Assembly (NCBI RefSeq): GCF_004099695.1
Contig: NZ_SCHL01000019.1
Location: 1-64,000, forward strand
Source: Methanosarcina sp. MSH10X1
GTDB lineage: Archaea; Halobacteriota; Methanosarcinia; Methanosarcinales; Methanosarcinaceae
Length of the DNA: 64,000 bases
Direction: 5' to 3'
In this document: in pieces, positions 57,262 through 64,000 of the stretch
Numbering within the stretch: the stretch's first letter is position 1
Layout: each line of letters begins with the position of its first letter
Notes under the pieces: model-generated
The model's database searches: none
The model's input: the letters and a program-made list of their open reading frames with translations, nothing else
What the model was told of the DNA's origin: nothing
Made by a program: the position numbers and the translations under genes

Positions 57262-57444
57262 TTAGAATTTCCTGTGGTTAGGAAGACATTCTCTGCAGTA
57301 TACTGGCCTGCCTTCGGTAGGTTTGAAAGGTACTTCCGTTTCAACACCGCAGTCAGAACAGGTTACTTTTGTCATTTCCCTTGGTCCGCTGTTACCACGG
57401 AAACCTCCGGAATTTCCCCTGAAATTTCTGTCATTAAAAGCCAT
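57262..57444 (-). CDS. CxxC-x17-CxxC zinc-ribbon protein, copy 2
   Basis: A 60-residue protein: AFNDRNFRGNSGGFRGNSG head with two FRGNSG repeats (RGG-like, suggestive of RNA contact), then CSDC, 17 residues, CREC and NHRKF. A strong GGAGGTGA SD lies nine bases before ATG 57444. Upstream of aIF1A copy 2 on the same strand, separated by a conserved terminator-like hairpin, so each gene has its own signals. Function is inferred only. Confidence 0.85.
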   Translation of the reverse strand: MAFNDRNFRGNSGGFRGNSGPREMTKVTCSDCGVETEVPFKPTEGRPVYCRECLPNHRKF

Positions 57445-57509
57445 TTTCGTTTCACCTCCGCTTTAGCAAATAATCAATAGTTAAAAACAAGATTGTATAG
57501 CCCCTTACA

Positions 57510-57533
57510 TTAAAAAACAAAATTGGTTTTTAA
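57510..57533 (-). promoter_or_regulatory. Inverted repeat upstream of zinc-ribbon gene, copy 2
   Basis: TTAAAAAAC and GGTTTTTAA arms, matching the element at 55708-55731 in sequence and in distance to the gene and to the TATA-like CTATACAATC. Confidence 0.6.
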
Positions 57534-57737
57534 TGACAGATTATACGTCTCTTTATTTTCGATGCATGATACACTATATAGTCAAATTATATAAAAGCAT
57601 CTATAGTAAAGGAAGTACACTCTCTCAAATGAGAAAAATTTTTAAATTAATTCCCAGAGAAGGTAGCCAGACCATTTATAGATGGCTTCTAAAAGTAGGA
57701 TTACTTAAAAAATTTCACTATAATTCGAAAACAGCCC

Positions 57738-57904
57738 TTCCAGCAGGAAAGATCATTCCAATTAAAAAAGTCCTGCAAAGAGCTCCTTTTAAACCCTTTT
57801 AATCCGGAAAACTCCCGGGTTTTTAATTTCTCTTTGATCATAACAAACACATTCGAGGAAGATTTCAGCAGACCGCCGGCAGAAAAATATATTAAAACTG
57901 AGAT
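57738..57904 (+). repeat. Accessory-zone repeat, copy K
   Basis: Contains AGTCCTGCAAAGAGCTCCTT, ACAAACACATTCGAGGAAG and CAGACCGCCGGCAG plus AAAATATATTAAAACTGAG. It lies upstream of the methyltransferase gene and could supply a TATA-like element. Confidence 0.8.
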
Positions 57905-58072
57905 TATAGTGGAAAACTTTCGTTAGTATTCTTCAGTCCAGTTTTAACACTTCACAATAATTCGAATAAATATTTCAACAGATGTCGCCCAGAAGAGTTA
58001 TTAAGATTAAGGTTTATCGTTAACCACATATCAAATTTTAACTTAATATTTTTAGCTTAGAGGAGGATAAAT

Positions 58073-58660
58073 TTGTTCTGGGACGACGTATACAAGGGCA
58101 CGCCGCCGTGGGACCTTAATCACCCACAACCTGTTTTTCAGGCTCTTATACAAAATGGAGAAATAAAGCCTGGCCGCGCTCTGGATATAGGGTGTGGTCG
58201 GGGTGAGAATGCTATAATGCTGGCTATAAATGGCTGTGATGTCACGGGTATAGACCTTGCAGAAGAAGCCGTCTCCGACGCAAAGGTAAAAGCCATAGAG
58301 CGTCATGCCGAAGTAAGTTTTGCCATAGGAAATGTACTGCAGATGGACCGGCTCTTAGAGGAAAACAAGTTCGATATCGTCATTGATTCCGGCCTGTTTC
58401 ACGTGATAAGGGATGAAGATAGACCAATTTTTACACAGCAGATACACAGGGTGCTTAAGGATGGAGGCAAATACTTCATGCTATGTTTCTCTGATAAGGA
58501 GCCGGGAGAGTATGAGTTGCCTAGAAGAGCCTCAAAGGCTGAAATAGAGAGTATCTTTTCGCCTCTTTTTGATATTATTTATATAAAAGACGCGGTTTTC
58601 GATACGCTGCTCAATCCGCGCAGCAGAAAAGGCTACCTTTTATCGGCTGTAAAAAGCTAA
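58073..58660 (+). CDS. Class I SAM-dependent methyltransferase (thiopurine/thiol-type fold)
   Basis: A 195-residue protein with TTG start at 58073, placed by the SD GAGGAGG. FWDDVYKGTPPWDLNHPQPVF at the N-terminus and the SAM motif ALDIGCGRGENAI, then GIDLAEEAV and DSGLFHVI are typical of TPMT-like/tellurite-resistance-type methyltransferases; LKDGGKYFMLCF follows. The substrate is unknown; detoxification of thiols or metalloids is a reasonable guess. A decayed paralogue lies at 61610. Confidence 0.88.
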   Translation: MFWDDVYKGTPPWDLNHPQPVFQALIQNGEIKPGRALDIGCGRGENAIMLAINGCDVTGIDLAEEAVSDAKVKAIERHAEVSFAIGNVLQMDRLLEENKFDIVIDSGLFHVIRDEDRPIFTQQIHRVLKDGGKYFMLCFSDKEPGEYELPRRASKAEIESIFSPLFDIIYIKDAVFDTLLNPRSRKGYLLSAVKS

Positions 58661-58710
58661 CAGAGAATAATGCATTCTCTAAAAATATTTTTAAATTTTG
58701 AAGTTAATCG

Positions 58711-58750
58711 GTTCCTCAAAGTGTTCTCCTTAATTTGCAAAAGGTCACAT
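58711..58750 (+). repeat. Accessory-zone repeat, copy L (core only)
   Basis: Only CCTCAAAGTGTTCTCCTTAA and TTTGCAAAAGGTCACAT remain. Weaker traces of the same core also occur near 60983-61010 and of the right edge near 63184-63236. Confidence 0.5.
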
Positions 58751-58879
58751 ATCTCTATTTAACAAGTATTGTTACTAATTCAACAATCTTTGTTACTGGA
58801 CCCAACAACCGGACAAAAATCTTACTGTACTCAACAATGTAACAAAAAATATATTATCCAGTAATAATAAAAGAATATT

Positions 58880-59029
58880 ATGAAACAAGAATTTCATCCA
58901 GCTGGTTTTCTCGGTTTTCTTGGGTTCCTGGGATTTTTGGGAGAGATTAATCCAAAATTACACTATCTTAGTTTGTTATTTTTCCTCTTATTCCTGGGCC
59001 TTCTTCCTGGGAAATCAGAAAATAAATGA
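58880..59029 (+). CDS. Small DUF3796-like membrane protein, 49 residues
   Basis: A short frame beginning MKQEFHPAGFLGFLGFLGFLG and continuing with a hydrophobic helix (YLSLLFFLLFLGLLPG). The GFLGFLGFLG start is a recognisable pattern of DUF3796-type small membrane proteins, but this one is about half the usual length. No SD is visible; a TATA-like AAAAAATATATTATCC lies about 30 bases upstream, which fits a leaderless message. The following 380 bases to the next gene contain no clear gene. Confidence 0.5.
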   Translation: MKQEFHPAGFLGFLGFLGFLGEINPKLHYLSLLFFLLFLGLLPGKSENK

Positions 59030-59411
59030 TAAGGTCAGGAGGTTCTTCGTGATTTTCCGTAGCGAAAAATCATCTTGCAGACTATTATTTGAGGAAGACT
59101 CCGGACGACACGAGAAATTTTTACTCTTTTATAAAACCTTCCTAAACCCTTCTGTTTTAAAAGAAAAATTGAAAAACTTTGTTTATTATCTATGCACACA
59201 CTCAATAAATATAATTGAAAAATAGATCTGAATTTTATTTTAATTATAAAATTCTCACACAGGGAATGGATCTTGAATGCAAAAAATAAATTTTACTGGA
59301 TAAAACCAGCTCGTTTTTAAAAGGCTGTAGCGACCTGTCGTAATCGCAAGGAGAATTCACTATCTTATGCTCATTTTCATACAGCCCGCTGTCCAGAACC
59401 GTCAGCCATTC

Positions 59412-59915
59412 TCATCTCGATTCTTTAACCAGTTTCTCTAAAAGCTCGTCAAGGCGATCATAAGAATCGTTAACGCCTTCCTCCATCCCAGACTGGAGTT
59501 CACCGTCACGGTCTGCTACCGACTGGAAGACAGCCTGGGACATCAGCCTTGTCCTGTTACCCGGCAACTCTTCAAATCTTGCAGTTTCGAGAACAACATG
59601 CCCCATTTCCGGAAGCCCTTCAAATTCAAACGTGCTGATAATTCTCTCAGGAGTTGTGACTTCATGATACACTCCGTGAAATGTATACTCGTTGCCGTCC
59701 TGGTCCTTGTGAATATATCGCCACCTGCCGCCATTCTCAGGTTCAAAGAGCTCAAGTTGCATTGTGAAGCCGCGCGGCCCAAGCCACTGAACATAAAGCT
59801 CTGGATCCGTAAATGCTTTGAACACGAGCTCACGCGGCGAGTCAAACTCACGAGTAATAACGATCTCCTGTTTGCCGGATTCGGCTGAAATCTTTGTCTT
59901 ATTATTGTGCGCCAT
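59412..59915 (-). CDS. SRPBCC / AHSA1-family protein
   Basis: A 167-residue START-like fold protein: [32 protein letters not shown] at the N-terminus, [25 protein letters not shown] and [12 protein letters not shown] in the middle, and a C-terminal helix [16 protein letters not shown]. These features define the AHSA1-like (activator of Hsp90 ATPase homologue) group, which binds hydrophobic ligands; the ligand here is unknown. Often found with DUF1428 proteins in bacteria, and such a gene lies 370 bases upstream on the same strand, which suggests they arrived together. Confidence 0.88.
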   Translation of the reverse strand: MAHNNKTKISAESGKQEIVITREFDSPRELVFKAFTDPELYVQWLGPRGFTMQLELFEPENGGRWRYIHKDQDGNEYTFHGVYHEVTTPERIISTFEFEGLPEMGHVVLETARFEELPGNRTRLMSQAVFQSVADRDGELQSGMEEGVNDSYDRLDELLEKLVKESR

Positions 59916-60039
59916 ATGTCAACCTGCCTGTTTGAAAAAAAATGATAACTAACTGAAAGTATGTTTGAGATAACTGAAAGTATGTTATCGTACTCTGGTT
60001 ATGAGCAGCCCGGGCAATATAATGTACGGGACTTCAAAA

Positions 60040-60287
60040 GTTAATGTCTGATCTGCATACTCTCTGCTTCCTAACGTTTCCATTCGCCGCATGCAGTAGT
60101 CCCGTTGGCAGAAAGCGACCGTACCGTCAAGAACCCAGAGGCGTCGTTTTCCTCCAGACTACAGGTATCAAGTCCTGTAGTATCGAGCCGCCGCCAGAAC
60201 GTGAGGGCTGCCTTCATTTCATATACTCTCCATTCGTCCAGCCCCTCCTTAGCCTCTGGCTAAGGCTGGCTACAGCAAGATGCCAGG
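60040..60287. other. GC-richer non-coding segment with a strong hairpin
   Basis: Between the two stress-type genes lies a stretch of higher GC. CCTTAGCC TCT GGCTAAGG at 60247-60265 is a perfect eight-base stem with a three-base loop. An open frame exists (60044-60298) but its composition and lack of any recognisable motif argue against a gene. A remnant end of a mobile element, or a terminator for the flanking genes, is possible. Confidence 0.4.
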
Positions 60288-60662
60288 TTAAGATCTGACT
60301 AAGGTCTTGAAGCCACCATAAGCCATGCGCCTGTAATCAAATGGTGGTTCAGCGCCTGATTCCATCATTTCCTTAATCCTTGGGTCGCTCATAACTGCCG
60401 CATTCACCCGGTCTCTGTGCTCCTTAGATTCAAAAACAATCCATGAAAAAATTACGGTTTCATCTTCGGAGGTATCTGCTGCCTTCTTGAAAGAAACCAT
60501 GTCTTCAACATCCAGATCATCGCCAATACATTCATAATACTCCAGGGCACCTATCTCTTTCCAGATCTCGCTGCCTTTTTGAGCCATTACTCTGTACTCG
60601 TTTACCCTGTCTTTAGCGATAGGAATTAAAAATCCATCTACATACCTTTCCATACCTTCCAT
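60288..60662 (-). CDS. DUF1428 family protein
   Basis: A 124-residue ferredoxin-like-fold protein (dimeric alpha+beta barrel): MERYVDGFLIPIAKDRVNEYRVMAQKGSEIWKEIGALEYYECIGDDL, then IFSWIVFESKEHRDRVNAAVMSDPRIKEMM and PFDYRRMAYGGFKTLV, the hallmark DUF1428 end. GGGGA precedes ATG 60662. Function unknown; bacterial homologues are often in stress or detoxification settings, next to SRPBCC proteins as here. Confidence 0.88.
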   Translation of the reverse strand: MEGMERYVDGFLIPIAKDRVNEYRVMAQKGSEIWKEIGALEYYECIGDDLDVEDMVSFKKAADTSEDETVIFSWIVFESKEHRDRVNAAVMSDPRIKEMMESGAEPPFDYRRMAYGGFKTLVRS

Positions 60663-61076
60663 GCTCTTTCCCCTTTTCTTTTCTAATTTTCTTATCTAAC
60701 TTTCTTTCTATAATCATACCCGATGATGAGTCTTAATTACATTCTCGCGTTACGGCAAGAAATAAAGTATAGCTGCTTGCTGGATTTACTCTTCATCTCC
60801 TCGATGACTATGATTTTTTATTGCTATAATTTTATTTAAACCCTCAAGTAACTATTCAGCGTACCTAAAATCAGTGTACCGATGTGGATTTGAAATTGGT
60901 AAAAACATATATCATAATCGATTAACAGATTCTCAATTTGATCAGAGAGCCACTACAGTAAAAAAGAAGATTTGTCTAAGTAAGCCCTTCAAAGTGCTCC
61001 CTCTCAAATAGGGCTTGAAAATGGATAATCAATTATTCAACCTGCTCCAGTAAAGCGGAAACGAGAGTTTGCTGGC
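60663..61076. other. Intergenic region
   Basis: No gene is seen. A trace of the accessory-zone repeat core (AGCCCTTCAAAGTGCTCCCT) lies near 60983-61004. Confidence 0.4.
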
Positions 61077-61529
61077 TTATGAAATCTCTTTTAAATCTAA
61101 AAATATCCCGGCATTGTCATCCGAGGGTAATCGTTCACTCATCTCGATCCATTTCCTGACTGTTTCGGACTTCTCATCAAAAACAGCCAGTTTCTCAGGT
61201 GAAAATTTCTCAATCAGGTTTCTGGCAGAAGAAGCCCACGTTATGTATTTTTTAAATAGTTCATCCTGCTCAAGAAACTGGTCATTTGTCAACCTGAACC
61301 ATCGGTAGTGAAGAGGAACTGGCTCTCCTGCATAGGAGTTTGTATCAATTCCAGTATCGTAATCCCAAATTTTTGGCAGGTCTGATAAATTGAAGGGTCC
61401 AATCTCCAGAAAAGGGTCATACTGAATGGGCACTGAATAGAAGAGCTTACGAAAAGCCTCAAGAAGGTTATTGGATTCAGAAATAAGGTATTCAATTTGC
61501 TTTTTAATTTCTCCAGACACTTTCTGCAT
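61077..61529 (-). CDS. Hypothetical protein, 150 residues
   Basis: A soluble, mainly helical protein (MQKVSGEIKKQIEYLISESNNLLEAFRKLFYSV) with an aromatic-rich centre (DLPKIWDYDTGIDTNSYAGE, PLHYRWFRLTNDQFLEQDELFKKYITWASSAR). No signal peptide or cysteine motif. I do not recognise the family. It has no strong SD. Its 5' end faces the decayed methyltransferase copy. Confidence 0.55.
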   Translation of the reverse strand: MQKVSGEIKKQIEYLISESNNLLEAFRKLFYSVPIQYDPFLEIGPFNLSDLPKIWDYDTGIDTNSYAGEPVPLHYRWFRLTNDQFLEQDELFKKYITWASSARNLIEKFSPEKLAVFDEKSETVRKWIEMSERLPSDDNAGIFLDLKEIS

Positions 61530-61609
61530 CTCTAAAAAGCAGTATTTCCGCTTTTATACAGTTATGACGATATCTCTATAGAATATTAAATAAGCTTTGA
61601 GGGATTGAC

Positions 61610-62186
61610 CTGTACTGGGGTGAAGCATATAAGGGAAAGCCGTCATGGGATATCGGCTATCTCCAGCCTGCGTTTCAGACCCTTATGAAATGAGGAGAAA
61701 TTAAGCCCGGCAGGGTCCTTGATGCCGGATGTGGCAAAGGCGAGAACGTTATAATGCTGGCTATGAATGGCTGTGATGTCACAGGTATAGATCTCGTTGA
61801 AAATACAATCACTTATGCAAATGCAAAACTATAGAACGTCATGTTAAGGTAGGCTTTATTATAGAAGGTGTACTGCGGATGGACCGGCTTTTCATAGAGA
61901 GAATTCGATACTGTTATTGATTCCCGCCTGTTTCATGTGATGACGGATGAGGAGAAGCAGGTTTTTGCGCGGCAGATAAAAAGGGTGCTCAGGACAGGCG
62001 GCAAATATTTCATGCTCTGTTCCTCAGATAAGTAGCCAACCGGATACGAGCTCAGGAGAGTCTCAAAAATTGAAATCGAGTATCTTTTCGTCTCTTTTTA
62101 GTATAGTCTGTAAGGACACAACTTTTGATTCTCGCTGCGGCCCGGACAGCAGGAAAACTTATTTTTTATCGGTTGTCAGGAAGTGA
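61610..62186 (+). pseudogene. Decayed paralogue of the methyltransferase at 58073
   Basis: From CTG 61610 (behind GAGGG) the frame reads YWGEAYKGKPSWDIGYLQPAFQTLMK, then TGA, then GEIKPGRVLDAGCGKGENVIMLAMNGCDVTGIDL, matching the intact gene. Further on there are single-base deletions that shift the frame (around 61830 and 61905), and a TAG in SSDK-stop before the end block RKTYFLSVVRK. At least one nonsense change and two frameshifts make it non-functional. The intact copy lies 3.5 kb upstream. Confidence 0.88.
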
Positions 62187-62220
62187 TTAAAATTGGTTAC
62201 TGAAAATTAACTGACCGGTT

Positions 62221-62715
62221 TTAAATCTTCAATCCATCATCAGTTATCGTAATATTACAGGTCCCGACGAAAATGGTATCATGCATGTCCACCCCGTTTA
62301 CTGATTTCTTAGGCACATCATTTATTTCCACGGTACGGTCAGTTACACGGATTTTCCTGTCTCCGACATAAAAAGTCCCGGTCACTTCTACGTACTGGTC
62401 TTCGGTAATCTTAGCATTGAGAATAACAGTACCGTCATCTTTCTTTGTCAACACGAGCCCGTTTTCTTTCTCGATTTCTCCCTGAACATCGAAATTCTCG
62501 TTAATCCGGATAAACTCATTTTTATCAATCTTAGCTATAATTTCAGAATTTTCATCCCGGATTTCGGTTGTCAGAAGCAAGCTGCCGTCACAGTTTTCCA
62601 GAGTGAACAAAGGTATACGGTCTCCGGAATTCCCATCAGGCTGGTATGACAGATTGTACACCGGATCTGCGTACACGTTTGATCCCAGAATTAACATGTA
62701 ATCATCGCGAACCAT
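62221..62715 (-). CDS. Hypothetical beta-rich protein, 164 residues
   Basis: A soluble protein with alternating strands (GSLLLTTEIRDENSEIIAKIDKNEFIRIN, then VILNAKITEDQYVEVTGTFYVGDRKIRVTDRTVEIN) suggesting a single-stranded beta-helix or beta-sandwich. GGGGA lies seven bases before ATG 62715. Not recognised. It is convergent with the methyltransferase remnant. Confidence 0.6.
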   Translation of the reverse strand: MVRDDYMLILGSNVYADPVYNLSYQPDGNSGDRIPLFTLENCDGSLLLTTEIRDENSEIIAKIDKNEFIRINENFDVQGEIEKENGLVLTKKDDGTVILNAKITEDQYVEVTGTFYVGDRKIRVTDRTVEINDVPKKSVNGVDMHDTIFVGTCNITITDDGLKI

Positions 62716-62864
62716 GAGGTATTCCCCTGTAAATTTTAAACAATATATATGACATAATCATATAAAATAGTCTTTCACTATTATACAAACGGTTATTAAT
62801 AATTATTTAAAATTTTTCTTTTAATTATTCGGAGTTTTCCTATAAGAACAAAAATTGCTTCTAC

Positions 62865-62995
62865 ATTAATGAGACTAAACTGCTCTATATTAATGAGATT
62901 AAGCTGCTCCACATTAATGAGAATAAACTGCTCTACATTATGAGATTAAGCTGCTTCTCCATTAATGAGATTAAGCTGCTCTACATTAATTAGAC
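62865..62995. repeat. Tandem repeat, unit about 24 bp, five to six copies
   Basis: Units of the form ATTAATGAGATTAAGCTGCT plus CTAC or CCAC repeat with small changes in the gene-free region upstream of the 62221 gene. It could contribute to promoter-region curvature; no coding potential. Confidence 0.85.
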
Positions 62996-63222
62996 CTTTC
63001 AAAACAATAAGGAATATATATTTATATTTAGATAATGCGGTTTTTATGGATTCCCGATACTAAGGAACTAAGGTATTCAAGAAAAAAATATTTCTAAATT
63101 ACCGGGCTGGCTTTCTCTGTAAATTGCCTGTCACCAATCACCCTGGACTGAATTTTCAATTACTCAGATCTGCAAGAAATCAGGCAAGAAATTAGATATT
63201 ACCGCAAGCCGTCAGCACGAAA

Positions 63223-63348
63223 AATAAACTTCAACTGAATTTGAAAAAGAAGCGGAGTTAAAGAGAGAAACTAGAAAGTCAGTTCAATAAACTTCAACTG
63301 AATTTGAAAAAGAAGCGGAGTTAAAGAGAGAAACTAGAAAGTCAGTTC
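63223..63348. repeat. Perfect 63-bp tandem duplication
   Basis: Two identical 63-base copies (AATAAACTTCAACTGAATTT ... GAAAGTCAGTTC) lie head to tail. The lack of any mismatch points to a very recent duplication. The left copy begins in a trace of the accessory-zone repeat right edge. Confidence 0.9.
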
Positions 63349-63399
63349 CGGTTAGTGAATAGTCTCTTAATCTTATATTTTTCATGAATTCTGTTCCAA

Positions 63400-63576
63400 T
63401 CAGATTTTGCCTGTTCCATCACAGTTGATACAATTATTGACCCCATCTCCAAGGCAGAATAAACATTCTTCCCATTCCATTTTGCCTTTAACTTCTTTCC
63501 ATTCTCCACCTGTACCGTCGCAGTTCAAGCACTTTTCCCTGCCGCTTCCACTACAATTACGGCATATTTCACTCAT
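63400..63576 (-). CDS. DnaJ-type zinc-finger protein (CxxCxGxG), 58 residues
   Basis: Starting at ATG 63576, seven bases after GGGGT, the protein is almost wholly a DnaJ-like central domain: CRNCSGSGREKC, CLNCDGTGGEW, CLFCLGDGVNNC and CINCDGTGKI, four CxxCxGxG-like motifs forming two zinc sites. The J domain and client-binding parts of DnaJ are absent. It may act as a small zinc-binding or redox chaperone module. A GTG/ATG five codons upstream is possible but precedes the SD. Confidence 0.8.
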   Translation of the reverse strand: MSEICRNCSGSGREKCLNCDGTGGEWKEVKGKMEWEECLFCLGDGVNNCINCDGTGKI

Positions 63577-63591
63577 TGATTCTACCCCCAA

Positions 63592-64000
63592 ACTTCAGTC
63601 AGTATTGGTGTTTGATAAACTGCACCTGCCTCTTATAAACCGGAGATATTACACAAACATATTACACAAACACGTTACATAGAAGCACTACGCAAACATA
63701 TTATGATTTTTCCATACAATATTGAAAAACTGTAACTATTTTTATGATAGCTATTCTATATTAAAACGATTTTGAAACAATGTTTCTAAACAGGTTTCGA
63801 GCCCAGGCATTAAGATTAGTAGACAGGTTGCTATGAAAAAGCCTGTAATTTAAGGGCCTGTTATTTAAGGATACTTTGGAAGTAGAAGCAAAAATCATAT
63901 GACCTTCGGAAACCGGTAGGCATAGAGACCGGCAGGTCAGGAGGATGATCTGATAACTGCTGCTTACTTTTTTGATTACGGTAAATAAACTATATTTGGA
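63592..64000. other. AT-rich region at the right edge
   Basis: No gene is seen. Short direct repeats (ATATTACACAAACA type) at 63645-63705 lie in the promoter region of the zinc-finger gene. Confidence 0.4.

Noticed and set aside
57533-57802. 89-codon frame upstream of the methyltransferase gene
   Set aside because: Its second half is accessory-zone repeat K and its first half overlaps the promoter of the zinc-ribbon gene; no family pattern.
58920-59225. 101-codon frame overlapping the small DUF3796-like gene
   Set aside because: It lacks an SD and overlaps the other frame, whose GFLGFLGFLG pattern is recognisable.
60044-60298. 84-codon frame between the SRPBCC and DUF1428 genes
   Set aside because: No SD, cysteine/proline-rich random-looking translation, and it contains the perfect hairpin.
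61830-61836. In-frame TAG in the second methyltransferase copy as a pyrrolysine codon
   Set aside because: Alignment with the intact paralogue shows a one-base deletion just before it, and other frameshifts and a TGA are present, so it is decay and not recoding.
1-64000. tRNA or rRNA genes
   Set aside because: I looked for T-arm-like GGTTCRAATCC patterns with matching acceptor stems and found none that fold.

Overview
The window looks like a Methanosarcina-type methanogenic archaeon. The evidence is a tungsten/molybdenum formylmethanofuran dehydrogenase cluster, a heterodisulfide reductase HdrA fused to an MvhD domain with a polyferredoxin beside it, GatE, NosD/PKD surface proteins with PGF-CTERM tails, a betaine (Ota-type) ABC transporter, long AT-rich intergenic regions, and Shine-Dalgarno (SD) plus TATA style signals. 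No tRNA, rRNA or CRISPR array was seen.

Region 1-8 kb holds a family of secreted parallel beta-helix proteins: the tail of one, then three more genes. Two of the three have ATA exactly where the start codon should sit behind a strong SD. 8-19 kb is energy metabolism and redox: a SAM methyltransferase, fwdG-fwdB-fwdD, a ferredoxin:thioredoxin reductase subunit, hdrA2 plus polyferredoxin, UspA and a DUF2284 metal-binding protein. 19-31 kb carries a secreted beta-propeller protein, gatE, a receiver-only response regulator, a succinate-semialdehyde dehydrogenase/4-aminobutyrate aminotransferase pair, ankyrin and TPR proteins and small membrane proteins. 31-35 kb is the betaine transporter operon. 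35.5-41.3 kb is carA-carB then argG, which together make carbamoyl phosphate and argininosuccinate.

Downstream of argG the character changes. 41.6-47.6 kb is an AT-rich putative defence island (a DUF4238 protein and a 1588-residue DUF4011/SF1 helicase/nuclease/DUF3320 protein) with a diverged remnant of argG between them. From 47.7 to about 58.8 kb lies an accessory zone in which small modules (Fic; a cis-prenyltransferase homologue; HicA/HicB; a TumE-like pair; HicB/HicA; MntA/HepT; two aIF1A plus zinc-ribbon pairs; a methyltransferase) are separated, one after another, by copies of a 150-180 bp intergenic repeat. All copies have the same orientation whatever the gene direction. This repeat-delimited cassette layout is the most novel-looking structure here. 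58.8-64 kb holds small stress-type proteins, a decayed methyltransferase copy and several tandem repeats.

A second window-wide signal is the use of near-cognate start codons at ideal SD spacing: ATA (two surface proteins), CTG (both aIF1A copies and the cis-prenyltransferase) and ATT (HepT). For one aIF1A copy an in-frame stop directly upstream rules out any standard start. This recalls the AUU start and autoregulation of bacterial infC, though any regulatory link here is inference.
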